DNA from: CBDAKK01 sp965196605
Lineage (GTDB): Bacteria; Spirochaetota; Spirochaetia; WTKD01; G963693115
Direction of reading: 5' to 3'
Assembly (NCBI GenBank): GCA_965196605.1
Contig: CBDAKK010000008.1
Span: 1,080,099-1,144,098 of the forward strand
Length of the DNA: 64,000 bases
Positions 18,113 through 27,638 of this stretch are shown in pieces. The notes under the pieces were generated by a model. It was not told the origin of the DNA and made no database searches. It was given only the letters and a program-made list of their open reading frames with translations. Position 1 is the stretch's first letter. Every line of letters begins with the position of its first letter. A program made the translations under genes and the position numbers.

Positions 18113-19187
18113 AAACTACCTCCAAACCAAATGTATTGATCATGCCCTTTTGCTCATAGTGTTCTGTCTTAGTAATTAAATACGAAAATTTATTAAACAC
18201 TCGAAAAGTAACCGCACCTATCGTGTACGCAATAGCGCTCGTATTGCTCATGCTTTTCTCTCCAAAGGTATAGGTAAAAACATTAAAAAGACTGAGCTCA
18301 TCGTAGTAAAATGTAAGGCGCGGCGCGGCAATGCTGTACTTGTCTTTTTCATACATCAGCTCGGCATTAAGCTTTACGTCAAAATTAGTAGCTGACTTTC
18401 CAAAGGCATTGGCAAAGGAAAAATCCACGCCTACCGTGTACGAGTAATTATTAAGAGAAAAGCCTTTATCTTGTTCAAACGCTATGAGGTTTGCAAAATA
18501 CCCGCCAATGATATCTTCGTAATTGTATAATACCTTTGCGCTAATATCATGCGCATGGTTTTTTTTAAAAATATCGTAAGTATAGGCATATCCAACATGT
18601 GAAGAAAATCCTCCATAATCAAAATCAACATAGAGGTAGTTTTTTGACCTAGCTTTATCAAAGCCTTTCCACTCAAACTTGTAATTTTCACGAATAAGCT
18701 TTGAACCCAGCTCAAACGAAACATATTCTAAGGGCATATACATGCTCAGTTTCCAGAATGAAAATTCATCATTAAAGGGCACAAGCCTACCGGGCACTGT
18801 GAGGTAGTCTTTGCTACTCGTCAAGTACCTATTCTCTTTCGTCTTACCCAAACTTATTTCAAACGCATTAAAGCTGTAAGAGAGCAAAAATTCCTTGAGC
18901 AGCACCGAGGGCTGGGAACGGCGCATTTTGAATTGCGGAGCAAATGACAAATAAAACGCATTGTAAAACAGCGAGTACATAAAGTACCCATCAAAGTTGC
19001 CTCCAAATACAGTAGCCTTATGCTCCTTATTTTCATGCTGAGTAGCAATGCTTGTATTGCTGTGTGTAACAGTACCATTAAGTTTGGTATAAAGATTAAA
19101 GTCTTGATAGACCTCCGCAGCAAGCGCGGGTGAAAAATTCACAAAAAACAATAATAAAAAAACGTATAATTTTTCTACGCGCGCCAT
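18102..19187 (-). CDS. Predicted outer-membrane beta-barrel protein (upstream partner)
   Basis: 361 residues from ATG 19187, which follows GAGGG. The frame is open further upstream, but only through the 59-bp repeats, so this start is preferred. A signal peptide (LYVFLLLFFVNFSPALA) is followed by strand-like segments such as FMYSLFYNAFYLSFAP and LYVDFDYGGFSSHVGYAYTY. It ends in an aromatic/hydrophobic C-terminus (FGLEVVYEL), as many barrel proteins do. Function unknown; operon with the next barrel gene. Confidence 0.7.
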   Translation of the reverse strand: MARVEKLYVFLLLFFVNFSPALAAEVYQDFNLYTKLNGTVTHSNTSIATQHENKEHKATVFGGNFDGYFMYSLFYNAFYLSFAPQFKMRRSQPSVLLKEFLLSYSFNAFEISLGKTKENRYLTSSKDYLTVPGRLVPFNDEFSFWKLSMYMPLEYVSFELGSKLIRENYKFEWKGFDKARSKNYLYVDFDYGGFSSHVGYAYTYDIFKKNHAHDISAKVLYNYEDIIGGYFANLIAFEQDKGFSLNNYSYTVGVDFSFANAFGKSATNFDVKLNAELMYEKDKYSIAAPRLTFYYDELSLFNVFTYTFGEKSMSNTSAIAYTIGAVTFRVFNKFSYLITKTEHYEQKGMINTFGLEVVYEL

Positions 19188-19261
19188 ATACCCTCTTACA
19201 TTATTCAGTATCTGCATAAAAAAAACAAGAAAATACTGATAATAGAACGCAAGAACTTTAT

Positions 19262-19546
19262 CTTTGTGGGGGCACTCCCCCACACCCCCCTTTGGGTGTG
19301 ACGCTGTATGTGCATAAGCGCTTTGTGGGGGCACTCCCCCACACCCCCCTTTGGGTGTGACGCTGTATGTGCATAAGCGCTTTGTGGGGGCACTCCCCCA
19401 CACCCCCCTTTGGGTGTGACGCTGTATGTGCATAAGCGCTTTGTGGGGGCACTCCCCCACACCCCCATTGGGTAAGACGCTGTATGTACATAAGCGCTTT
19501 GTGGGGGCACTCCCCCACACCCCCATTGGGTAAGACGCGGTACTGC
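19262..19546. repeat. 59-bp tandem repeat, nearly five copies
   Basis: Units begin at 19262, 19321, 19380, 19439 and 19497; the first three are 59 bp and essentially identical, the fourth 58 bp, the last partial. Each carries the inverted repeat GTGGGGG-CACT-CCCCCAC. On the minus strand the repeat is upstream of the barrel operon, so it may affect its transcription; on the plus strand the hairpins are terminator-like without a T-run. Confidence 0.9.
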
Positions 19547-20519
19547 GCTTTGCGCGTGGAAGCTACCGCAATTTTGGTAACACTGTTTCTATGAACGCTT
19601 TCTGTTGCCAAGCAGCGGAACGCACTATGCAAACAATTCGGTTGGCAGTTCTTTTTCTTTTCTTTTTTTAGCACGAAAAAAAGAAAAGAAAAAGGTACCA
19701 AAAAGTCACAAGCGAAGCGAGGGGATGCTGACATTCAGATTGCGGAGCGCAGCGTAGCAGACATGGAGTATTCGCATCAAAGAAAAAAGCATGCTGTGTG
19801 CTAAAGCAGTAATAACATAGATACTGTACGCAAGCATGAAGATTGTATGGAAGGAAGTTTGCGTGAGTGCGACGAAAAAAAAAGTCGGGAGCTGTTAGGC
19901 GACGCCCGTGCCATGGATGGTAAGTAACCCTGCGCCACCTGTGCGTAGCACCTCAAGGTATGTATATACGCATACAGATACATATACTCGCGCGTAAGCG
20001 CAAAGGAGTTCGCTGAATGCTCGGGGGTGTGGGGGCTTGCCCTCACAGCGGCTTTTGCTATAAGCTCCATCTTTGTGTCGCGTTGCGACACTTATTTTAA
20101 TTGTTTCTAGCCGATCACCTTCGGCTCACGACTTTTTTTCTTTGGTACTTTCTTTTTTTCTTTTGATGCAAGCTCCATGTTTTGCACCGCACAGCGGTGC
20201 TTATGCAATAGTTTGCATCCCCTCGCTTCGCTCGTGAGCGTCGCACAAAAAGAAAAAAAAGAAAGTACGGCCATCCGAATAGATAGCGTATTTAAAATAG
20301 CTGCTTGGCAACAAGAGATGTTCATACAATACCGCTGGTAGCAATATCGCATAGTGCGCCTCACAGCCGTGCCAACAAATAGCGTGAGCAACACACCGTG
20401 TGTTCCATATCACAAACGCTCGTGCGGAGCGTAGATGGGCATGATACTCCGCGGGGGGTGTGGGGGGATCCCCCACAACAAAAGCATGCGTGCCCCCTAA
20501 ATCCACCCACATGAGGTAA
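19547..20519. repeat. Intergenic region of dispersed repeats, no gene
   Basis: Nearly 1 kb without a credible gene. It contains purine/pyrimidine-rich blocks that can pair (TTTCTTTTC near 19655 with GAAAAGAAAAA near 19680). It also has a short dispersed element (GTGTGCTAAAGCAGTAATAA, about 19796) that recurs at about 29972 and 30427, and a segment around 20150-20240 that recurs inverted near 29880 and 30350. Small frames across it are artefacts of the repeats. Confidence 0.75.
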
Positions 20520-20549
20520 TTGACAACGTATATTTTTTATTTCTATACT
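20520..20549 (+). promoter_or_regulatory. Promoter of tRNA-Leu/cysS
   Basis: TTGACA (20520-20525), an 18-base A/T-rich spacer and TATACT (20544-20549), placed so that transcription would begin a few bases before the tRNA at 20562. Nothing else downstream separates the tRNA from cysS, so both may share it. Confidence 0.75.
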
Positions 20550-20561
20550 AAAAAGACACAC

Positions 20562-20645
20562 GCGGTAGTGGTGGAATTGGTAGACACGCTAGCTTGAGGG
20601 GCTAGTGACTGAAAGGTCGTGAAGGTTCAAGTCCTTTCTACCGCA
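20562..20645 (+). tRNA. tRNA-Leu (GAG)
   Basis: An 84-base class II tRNA. Acceptor GCGGTAG pairs with CTACCGC, followed by discriminator A. The D-loop contains GGTAGAC; the anticodon stem CTAGC/GCTAG holds loop TTGAGGG with anticodon GAG; a long variable arm and a T-arm with GGTTCAAGTCC follow. CCA is not encoded (GCATT follows). A leucine tRNA next to cysS, 21 bases before its start, suggests co-transcription. Confidence 0.95.
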
Positions 20646-20666
20646 GCATTTTACGGAAGCTTCATT

Positions 20667-22220
20667 ATGTTGCACTTATATAATTACTTTACCCACAGCA
20701 AAAAGAAGTTTTCCCCTATAAAAGATCAGCATGTTGGTATGTATGTATGCGGTCCAACCGTCTACGGTGACCCACATATGGGGCATGCCCGTAGTGCGGT
20801 TGTATTTGACGTGCTCTATAGGTACTTGCGATATAAGGGTTACACGGTTCGCTATGTCCGTAACATAACCGATGTTGGGCATTTAGAAGATGAGCTTGCA
20901 GAAGCAGGCGAAGACAAGCTTGTAAAGCAAGCACGCCATACGCGGCGCGAACCCATGGAGGTTGCGCATTACTACACCATGCGCTATCGCGATGCGCTTC
21001 ATAAGCTCGGCGCGCTTTCTCCATCTATAGAACCCATGGCAAGCGGGCACATACCAGAACAGCAGGAATATATTGTACAGCTCCTTGCAAGCGAGTGGGC
21101 ATACACAGTCAATGGCTCAGTGTATTTTGACCTTGTAAAGTTTCTTAACACCTACTCTGAATACGGCAAGCTCTCAGGAAAGAAAACCGAAGACTTGCTT
21201 GCTTCACAACGCGAACTTGTAAAACAAGACGAAAAACGCAGCGCTTTAGACTTTGCACTGTGGAAGCGCGCGGACCCCGCCCACCTCATGAAATGGAATT
21301 TTCCTCTACGCGAAACAGAGACTACAGGCTTTCCGGGCTGGCATCTTGAGTGTAGCGTTATGAGCGAAAAATACTTAGGCGTTCCCTTTGACATACATGG
21401 CGGTGGGCTCGACTTGCAGTTTCCTCACCATGAGGCGGAAATTGCGCAGTGTTATGCTCGTCATAAAACCGTGCCCGCAAACTATTGGTTGTACAACAAC
21501 ATGATAACCATAGAGCATAAAAAGATGAGCAAGTCTCTAGGTAATTTTATAACCCTTGACGAGTTTTTTACAGGCTCACACACGCGGCTCAGCAGGGCAT
21601 ATACTCCAGATGTGGTGCGCTTTTTTCTCATGCGTTCTCACTACCGCAGCGTTATTGACGTATCTGATGAGTCCTTGTTTTCTGTAGCGCGTGGTTTAAC
21701 CAAGCTTGTCACGGCATTTGAAGTTGTCCGTGCCTTGTTACGTGCGGCGGGTCTACATTCTGATGAGGCTATTTCTCAAAAGGTGCGCGACATTGCTGAA
21801 CATGCTGAGACGGAAGAACGAGAAGCGCAGGATGCCTACCATGCATTGTGCGCCCATATGGATGATGACATGGACACACCCGCAGCAGTAGCCGCCCTGT
21901 TTTCCATGAGCGCTCGCATAGAGCAGCTTGCGCAGCAGCATGTCAAAGCAGGCGCTTATGCACTTGCCGCGGTGTACTACGACTTTTACGTACATGTGCT
22001 TGGCATGCGCTTTGAGCGTGCGCATAGTCATTGCGACGTGCCACATCTTGTAAAGGCCTTGCTTGCATTGAGAACGCAAGCGCGACATGATAAAAATTTT
22101 CAGCTTTCAGACGCGCTACGAGATGCGCTTATTAACTCAGGCATAACGGTTTTTGACAATCCTGACGGAACAAGTTCATGGGCATACAACACGGCCGCTG
22201 AACAACATGTGGAGGACTAG
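20667..22220 (+). CDS. cysS: Cysteinyl-tRNA synthetase
   Basis: 517 residues from ATG 20667 behind GGAAG; a frame opening earlier at 20619 would begin inside the tRNA and is rejected. It has the class I signatures MYVCGPTVYGDPHMGHAR (zinc cysteine and HIGH-like) and KMSKSLGN, plus GGLDLQFPHHEAEIAQ, which binds the cysteine/zinc site. It charges tRNA-Cys. It is longer than the 461 residues of Escherichia coli, mostly in the C-terminal helical region. SufE follows with no gap (stop 22218-22220, next ATG 22221), which ties cysteine charging to cysteine-derived sulfur use. Confidence 0.97.
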   Translation: MLHLYNYFTHSKKKFSPIKDQHVGMYVCGPTVYGDPHMGHARSAVVFDVLYRYLRYKGYTVRYVRNITDVGHLEDELAEAGEDKLVKQARHTRREPMEVAHYYTMRYRDALHKLGALSPSIEPMASGHIPEQQEYIVQLLASEWAYTVNGSVYFDLVKFLNTYSEYGKLSGKKTEDLLASQRELVKQDEKRSALDFALWKRADPAHLMKWNFPLRETETTGFPGWHLECSVMSEKYLGVPFDIHGGGLDLQFPHHEAEIAQCYARHKTVPANYWLYNNMITIEHKKMSKSLGNFITLDEFFTGSHTRLSRAYTPDVVRFFLMRSHYRSVIDVSDESLFSVARGLTKLVTAFEVVRALLRAAGLHSDEAISQKVRDIAEHAETEEREAQDAYHALCAHMDDDMDTPAAVAALFSMSARIEQLAQQHVKAGAYALAAVYYDFYVHVLGMRFERAHSHCDVPHLVKALLALRTQARHDKNFQLSDALRDALINSGITVFDNPDGTSSWAYNTAAEQHVED

Positions 22221-22679
22221 ATGTCTGAAGATTCTGCGCATCAGTATAATGAATACTTGAAGAATATTTCTTCCGAGCTTCTCGATATGAAGGCACTTGA
22301 TGTGGCCGAAATGTTCCGCTATCTCATGAATTTTGGTAACATGCTACCGCCGCTTGAGGAGCATGAGTTTGTAGAAGATAATTTTGTACACGGCTGTGTT
22401 TCAAACGCCTACGTCTTGGTAGAACGACATCAAGAGCACACCAAATGTGCGCAAGTGCGCGGGCATTCTGATGTAATGGTTGTCAAGGGCTTTATGGGCA
22501 TTATATCAAGCGCGTGTTCCTTAGTCCCCATGCGCGAGTTTCTCCAATATGGAAAGCGCGGCATAGAAACCTTTTTGCACGATGTTGAGTTTGACATCAT
22601 ACTCACGCCTACGCGAGCAAATGCATTTGGCAATATTGTAGCCATGATACTGGCAAAAACGGCCTTGCTTGTCGCCTAA
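22221..22679 (+). CDS. sufE: SufE-family sulfur acceptor
   Basis: 152 residues with the SufE pattern: a helical N-terminus, LPPLEEHEFVEDNFVHGCVS with the acceptor cysteine, then GHSDVMVVKGFMGIISS. SufE takes persulfide sulfur from the cysteine desulfurase SufS and passes it to the SufBCD scaffold for iron-sulfur cluster assembly. IlvD and the LeuCD pair in this window are cluster enzymes. It starts on the base after the cysS stop. No sufS is present in the window. Confidence 0.88.
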   Translation: MSEDSAHQYNEYLKNISSELLDMKALDVAEMFRYLMNFGNMLPPLEEHEFVEDNFVHGCVSNAYVLVERHQEHTKCAQVRGHSDVMVVKGFMGIISSACSLVPMREFLQYGKRGIETFLHDVEFDIILTPTRANAFGNIVAMILAKTALLVA

Positions 22680-22693
22680 ATGATTTTGTTGTT

Positions 22694-23917
22694 ATGGAAA
22701 GCTTTTTTGCTATAACATTATTTTCTGTTGGTAATGTTGATATTACCGTTGCGCAGGTGTTTTCAAACCTTATTGCGCCCACCGCAATAACCGCGACTAT
22801 TATGCTTGTCTTGCGCTTTGGGTACGCACTGCTTTTAAAAAGCAGCCTTAAAAGCGACTTTCAAAAAAAGCAAAAAGCAGGTTCAGCACCACAAGCGGAA
22901 GAATATGAAACAGCACTTGCCTCCATTAAAGAACATCTTCAGAGGGTTACAAAAAGCGTCATAGCCTTATTTTGGGTCGTGGAAATTATCATAGGGGTTA
23001 TTTTCATCGACGCTATCACTCCAAGTGTGAAAATAACCGGCATATTTACGCGCCCCTTTTTCAAGTCAGGCAATACAAGTATTTCTGTCATATCGATATT
23101 TTTGCTATTTCTTTTGGTGTACATATCAAATTTTATGTCGGTACAAATTAAACGCATTGCAAGTGAACTACTAGGCCATCAGAAGCGCATTAATGCTCGC
23201 ACCGTTGCAATGTTTTCAAGCCTTTTGCACTATAGCTCCTTGTTTATAGCCTTTCTCATAGGGCTCCCCATCATAGGCATAGACGTTTCTTCGCTCATGG
23301 TAATATTCGGCGCGTTAGGTATAGGTATAGGTTTCGGCTTGCAAGATTTTATTTCAAATTATGTTGCGGGAATATCCATGAATCTTTCAAACATTATCTC
23401 CGAAGGTGATAGGGTCATTATCGACAATGTGGAAGGCGACGTGCAAAAGATTAACTTGCTTAACACGGTTATACGCAGCGTGCTAGAAGAAGAGCTTATT
23501 GTGCCCAATAAATTGATAGTGGGACAACCCCTGCAAAACCTTTCTCATTCCGATAGCATGTTGAGCATTGGCACCACGGTACAAGTAAGCTACGCAAGCG
23601 ACCTTCATAAGGTAAAGCACGTTATGGAAGAAGCTGCATATAAGCTGAAGTATTTATATTCTTACAATCATGTGTGGTTTCGCCTACGTTCTTTTGACGA
23701 CTCGGGCATTACAGTTTCGATATGGGTTACTATTACCTTTGCCCATGAGCATTTTGCTGCACAGTCTGATTTGAACATGCTGGTTTGGGAAGCCTTCCGT
23801 GACAATGACATAGAGATCCCCTTCCCGCAACTTGACTTGCACGTTAAACAGGCTGCTTCTATGCAGCTTCAAACAAAGCGTGAAGCGCCTACGGAGGTTA
23901 AACCCACAGAGGCATAA
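22694..23917 (+). CDS. MscS-family mechanosensitive channel
   Basis: 407 residues. Several membrane helices occupy the first 230 residues. The pore helix region GIGIGFGLQDFISNYVAG is followed by the Sm-like beta domain with EGDRVIIDNVEGDVQKINLL and RSVLEEELIVPNKLIV, the usual MscS order. It opens under membrane tension to release solutes on osmotic downshock. It is longer than Escherichia coli MscS (286), with an extra cytoplasmic loop (KKQKAGSAPQAEEYETALAS) near residue 60. It starts 14 bases after sufE and is followed by a terminator. Confidence 0.92.
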   Translation: MESFFAITLFSVGNVDITVAQVFSNLIAPTAITATIMLVLRFGYALLLKSSLKSDFQKKQKAGSAPQAEEYETALASIKEHLQRVTKSVIALFWVVEIIIGVIFIDAITPSVKITGIFTRPFFKSGNTSISVISIFLLFLLVYISNFMSVQIKRIASELLGHQKRINARTVAMFSSLLHYSSLFIAFLIGLPIIGIDVSSLMVIFGALGIGIGFGLQDFISNYVAGISMNLSNIISEGDRVIIDNVEGDVQKINLLNTVIRSVLEEELIVPNKLIVGQPLQNLSHSDSMLSIGTTVQVSYASDLHKVKHVMEEAAYKLKYLYSYNHVWFRLRSFDDSGITVSIWVTITFAHEHFAAQSDLNMLVWEAFRDNDIEIPFPQLDLHVKQAASMQLQTKREAPTEVKPTEA

Positions 23918-23976
23918 GCAATAAGATAATTGTAGAAAGACTTTTCTATAACGTGTATAATTTTAAAAAAAGGATG

Positions 23977-24003
23977 CTAGACATTTTTGTGTCTAGTTTA
24001 TTC
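23977..24003 (+). terminator. Rho-independent terminator after mscS
   Basis: CTAGACA (23977-23983), loop TTTTTG and TGTCTAG (23990-23996), followed by TTTATTCTT. It closes the cysS-sufE-mscS run and separates it from gnd. Confidence 0.7.
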
Positions 24004-24033
24004 TTGTAAATATCATTTTTAAAAGAGGTATAT

Positions 24034-25437
24034 ATGAATGAAGCAAAAATAGGACTCATAGGACTTGCCGTCATGGGGCAGAATTTGGTAAGAAATTTTG
24101 CGAACAAGGGCATTCCTATTGCTGTGTTTAACAGAACAACGTCCAAAATGGAAGCCTTTGTTGAGGCCTTTTCAGACCTTCCCATAATAGGCAAAAAGAC
24201 TATGGCAGAATTTGTGCAAGCCATAGAGCGCCCACGCAAAATAATTCTTCTCGTTCAGGCAGGCTCTGCTGTTGATGCGATGATAGAAACGATTCTTCCG
24301 CATTTGGAGGAAGGAGACATCATAATAGATGGAGGCAACTCTTATTTTCAAGACACCATCAAGCGTCATGCATACTTGCATGAAAAAAACATACGCTTTT
24401 TGGGCATGGGCGTATCAGGCGGTGAGAAGGGTGCACTTGAAGGGCCTTCGCTCATGCCCGGTGGAGACAAAGACACCTACGCAGATTTGGAAGATGTAAT
24501 TACCAAAGTGGCTGCGCAAGACCCCGAGCCCTGTGTGGACTTCATAGGCGATGGCGGAGCGGGACACTTTGTAAAAATGGTACACAACGGCATTGAATAC
24601 GCTGACATGCAGCTCATTGCTGAAGTATACGACATTGCAAAGCGCGTGTTTAACTTTTCAGAAACCGACCTTATAGAATTGTTTGACTATTTTCAAACTA
24701 CGGATTTAAATTCCTACCTCATTGAAATTACTGCTAAAATACTTCGCGTCAAAGACCCCGAGAGTGGAGATTTCTTGGTACACCTTATCAAAGACGAAGC
24801 AAAGGGTAAGGGTACGGGAACATGGACAGTTCAAGAATCCGCCTCCATAGGTTCTGCCGTACCCGCCATAGCCGCGGCGCTTGACTTTAGAAACATATCC
24901 AGCAGCGTGGAACTCCGTTTAGCGTTCTCGCGTTTATTCACTTCTGACTTGCACTCCGTAACCCATGAGCTATCCAAAGACGCTGTTAGACGCGCATTAG
25001 CGGGCGTTTTGCTGGTTGGAAAAATTCTCGCGTATGAGCAAGGTTTTTCAATGCTACGCGTCGCTGATAAAGAGTACGACTTTGGGCTCCGTCTCTCATC
25101 AATTGCAAAAATATGGCGAAACGGCTGCATCATTCGCTCTACCATGCTTGACGAAATGTCGCGTGCGCTAGAAAACGAAGGGCTCATTTCCTTGGTGGAA
25201 GACGAGTATTTCAAAACACGCGTTGCAGACAACATACAGTCTGTGAGGGACACTATAGCCTATGCCGCCACGGCAGGCGTACCCGCGCCCGCACTTTGCA
25301 CCTCCTTGTCTTACTTTGATGCGCTGCGCTCGCAACGCCTACCGGCCGCGCTCATTCAAGCACAGCGGGACTTTTTTGGTGCGCACACGTATAAGCGCAT
25401 TGACAAAGAAGGCGACTTTCATACGCAGTGGGAGTAA
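24034..25437 (+). CDS. gnd: 6-phosphogluconate dehydrogenase, decarboxylating
   Basis: 467 residues, the normal Gnd length. The nucleotide-binding N-terminus GLIGLAVMGQNLVRNFANKG, NRTTSK for NADP binding, the GMGVSGGEKGA loop and the catalytic VKMVHNGIEYADMQLIAE are present. It converts 6-phosphogluconate to ribulose 5-phosphate with NADPH and CO2. Good ribosome site AAGAGGT. It is the first gene of a four-gene plus-strand operon with zwf, pgl and mazG, with only three bases between it and zwf, so the whole oxidative branch is encoded together. Confidence 0.97.
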   Translation: MNEAKIGLIGLAVMGQNLVRNFANKGIPIAVFNRTTSKMEAFVEAFSDLPIIGKKTMAEFVQAIERPRKIILLVQAGSAVDAMIETILPHLEEGDIIIDGGNSYFQDTIKRHAYLHEKNIRFLGMGVSGGEKGALEGPSLMPGGDKDTYADLEDVITKVAAQDPEPCVDFIGDGGAGHFVKMVHNGIEYADMQLIAEVYDIAKRVFNFSETDLIELFDYFQTTDLNSYLIEITAKILRVKDPESGDFLVHLIKDEAKGKGTGTWTVQESASIGSAVPAIAAALDFRNISSSVELRLAFSRLFTSDLHSVTHELSKDAVRRALAGVLLVGKILAYEQGFSMLRVADKEYDFGLRLSSIAKIWRNGCIIRSTMLDEMSRALENEGLISLVEDEYFKTRVADNIQSVRDTIAYAATAGVPAPALCTSLSYFDALRSQRLPAALIQAQRDFFGAHTYKRIDKEGDFHTQWE

Positions 25438-25440
25438 GCC

Positions 25441-26922
25441 ATGTCGACTATTTTAAGCAATCAAGTCACCCCACATGCCGGGTGTACGCTGGTAATATTT
25501 GGCGCTTCTGGAGACCTTGCGAAAAAAAAACTCTATCCATCACTCTATCAGCTATATAAACAAAAGCTTTTGCCCCAACCCTTTCACGTCGTGGGTTATT
25601 CGCGCACCAAAATGACAGACGAGCAATTTCGAGAAAAGCTTTGCGCTAGCCACACGTATGAAGACACCTCGTTTTTCTCGCATATTTCGTATATAAGCGG
25701 AGAATCTTATTCCGATGAAGCATCACTAGCCAAGCTTAGCAAGGCATTTGAAACGCATTCTCAAAATAGAATTTTTTACTTGTCCTTGCCACCAGCAGAG
25801 TTTCGTAATGTGTGCAGCGGCCTAAAAAAGGCAAAGCTTATAACGCAAAACTCTGGGAGTAAAGAAAATGCTCACACAATAGTAGGACGCGAGCCCTTCA
25901 CGCGCATTGTCTTTGAAAAACCATTTGGCAGCGACTATACCTCTGCATTAAAGCTGAAAAAGTTTGTATCCAACCACTTTGAAAACGAACAAATTTTTCC
26001 CGTAGACCATTACCTTGGCAAGGAACCCTTGCAAAACGTCTTATACTTTCGTTTTGCAAACTCCGTATTTGAAAATTTATGGAATGGCCGCTACATAGAC
26101 CACATGCAAATTACGCTCAACGAAGACATACGCGTAGAAAAACGAGCGGGCTATTTTGACAACAACGGCATTATGCGTGACATGGTGCAATCCCATGCCT
26201 TACAAGTCCTTGCCCTTTCTTGCATGGAGCCCCCCAGCGTTTTTACTGCAGATGCAATACGCGCCGAAAAGACAAAATTTCTACAGCTTTTACAACCATT
26301 TGAAGCCTCCGATGTCATGATGAGTTCAGGAATTATACGCGCCCAATATGAAAATTATTTGCAAGAAGAAGGCGTTGCTCCCGACTCAAAAACGGAAACG
26401 CTTGTCGCATTCCGAGTGCCAATACACAATTGGCGTTGGTCGGGAATGCCCGTTTACATACGCACGGGCAAGGCACTCTCACGTAAATGTGCGGAGCTTG
26501 TGGTACACTTCAAAGACGTGCTCTACAACATATTTGGAAACGCGCACACCTTTGCAGGCAACAAGCTTATATTCCGATTCCAACCCGATACCTTTTTGAA
26601 ATTTAGCATACAAACAAAGGTTCCAGTAAACGACATGATACTCAAAAGCACGAACATGAATTTTTTGTATTCTGATGAATTTAAAGACATCGATTATAGC
26701 AATGGATACGATAGAATACTGCACAGCGCACTTGCAAACGATGGAACACTCTTTTTATCTCAAGAGGAAATTTTGGCACAGTGGAAGTTTTCAGACTCTA
26801 TTTTGAACGAATGGCATGGTGATAAATACATTCCATTATACAACTACAAAATAGGCTCTGAGGGTCCACAGGAACTTCACGAATTAATGCACATGGACAA
26901 CAGAGCATGGAACAACGACTAA
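25441..26922 (+). CDS. zwf: Glucose-6-phosphate 1-dehydrogenase
   Basis: 493 residues with the coenzyme fold IFGASGDLAKKKLYPSL at the N-terminus, the substrate motif VDHYLGKE near residue 190 and a normal C-terminal domain. It oxidises glucose 6-phosphate to the lactone and makes NADPH. It overlaps pgl by 16 bases, a coupling that fits sequential enzymes. No frame break or unusual insertion is seen. Confidence 0.97.
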   Translation: MSTILSNQVTPHAGCTLVIFGASGDLAKKKLYPSLYQLYKQKLLPQPFHVVGYSRTKMTDEQFREKLCASHTYEDTSFFSHISYISGESYSDEASLAKLSKAFETHSQNRIFYLSLPPAEFRNVCSGLKKAKLITQNSGSKENAHTIVGREPFTRIVFEKPFGSDYTSALKLKKFVSNHFENEQIFPVDHYLGKEPLQNVLYFRFANSVFENLWNGRYIDHMQITLNEDIRVEKRAGYFDNNGIMRDMVQSHALQVLALSCMEPPSVFTADAIRAEKTKFLQLLQPFEASDVMMSSGIIRAQYENYLQEEGVAPDSKTETLVAFRVPIHNWRWSGMPVYIRTGKALSRKCAELVVHFKDVLYNIFGNAHTFAGNKLIFRFQPDTFLKFSIQTKVPVNDMILKSTNMNFLYSDEFKDIDYSNGYDRILHSALANDGTLFLSQEEILAQWKFSDSILNEWHGDKYIPLYNYKIGSEGPQELHELMHMDNRAWNND

Positions 26923-27638
26923 TAGACGATGGCGAAATAGTAGAACAAAGCGCTTCCTACATTTGCACGCAACTTGAAAATGCCGTGACGCGCGGCGCTA
27001 CTCGCATTGTGCTTGGGCTTTCGGGTGGCAATAGCCCCAAGGCATTGTACGCCCAGCTTGCGCAGTTGCTTTCGCCTCGCCTCGCCTCTACACTCGCGCT
27101 CATTCAAATAGACGAGCGCGTAGTAGACGCGCAGCATTCTGACAGCAACCAAAACCTCATACGCGAACACGCCGCCCTCTTGTTAGAAAAAGGCGCGGCG
27201 TTCTATCCCGTTCCTGTTGGCAATGCCTCAAATACGCAGGAAGACAGACAGCGCATTGTGCGCGAGTACAACGCCACAATCTCAAAACTTTTTGGCGAGG
27301 CGCAGTACAAGCTTGCTATTTTAGGCGCGGGAGAAGACGGACACACGGCTTCAATATTTCCAACTGCTACGCAAGAAGAACAAACCCTAGCCCACGGTGA
27401 AGCCATGGTCTTTGCTAGCCTCAACCAACACCTTGGCTATTATCGCATCTCGCTGAGCTATGCCGCGCTTTTTTCATGCGAGGCGGCGCTCTTCTACATT
27501 CCCGGCCTTGCAAAACAAAGCATTGTTCGTCGCATTCTTGATGCACAAGCACAATCGCAGTATCCCGCATCCTATGTTTTGCACAAACATGAACATTGCG
27601 TACTTATAGCCTCTCAAGCACAACATGCAGATGAATGA
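26907..27638 (+). CDS. pgl: 6-phosphogluconolactonase
   Basis: 243 residues of the DevB/Pgl type. GLSGGNSPKALYAQLAQ lies near the N-terminus, QIDERVV with SDSNQNLIREH in the middle, and LAILGAGEDGHTASIFP is the catalytic signature. It hydrolyses the product of Zwf to the substrate of Gnd. Its ATG lies within the end of zwf and its own end overlaps mazG by 14 bases, so the operon is tightly coupled. Confidence 0.95.
   Translation: MEQRLIDDGEIVEQSASYICTQLENAVTRGATRIVLGLSGGNSPKALYAQLAQLLSPRLASTLALIQIDERVVDAQHSDSNQNLIREHAALLLEKGAAFYPVPVGNASNTQEDRQRIVREYNATISKLFGEAQYKLAILGAGEDGHTASIFPTATQEEQTLAHGEAMVFASLNQHLGYYRISLSYAALFSCEAALFYIPGLAKQSIVRRILDAQAQSQYPASYVLHKHEHCVLIASQAQHADE

Noticed and set aside
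19188..19526. 113-codon N-terminal extension of the barrel gene
   Set aside because: It is read from the 59-bp tandem repeat. ATG 19187 has a ribosome site followed by a proper signal peptide.
19262..19546. CRISPR array
   Set aside because: The repeats are directly adjacent with no unique spacers, and no cas genes are present.
20619..20666. Upstream start of cysS
   Set aside because: It would begin inside the tRNA-Leu gene; ATG 20667 has a ribosome site and the expected beginning.
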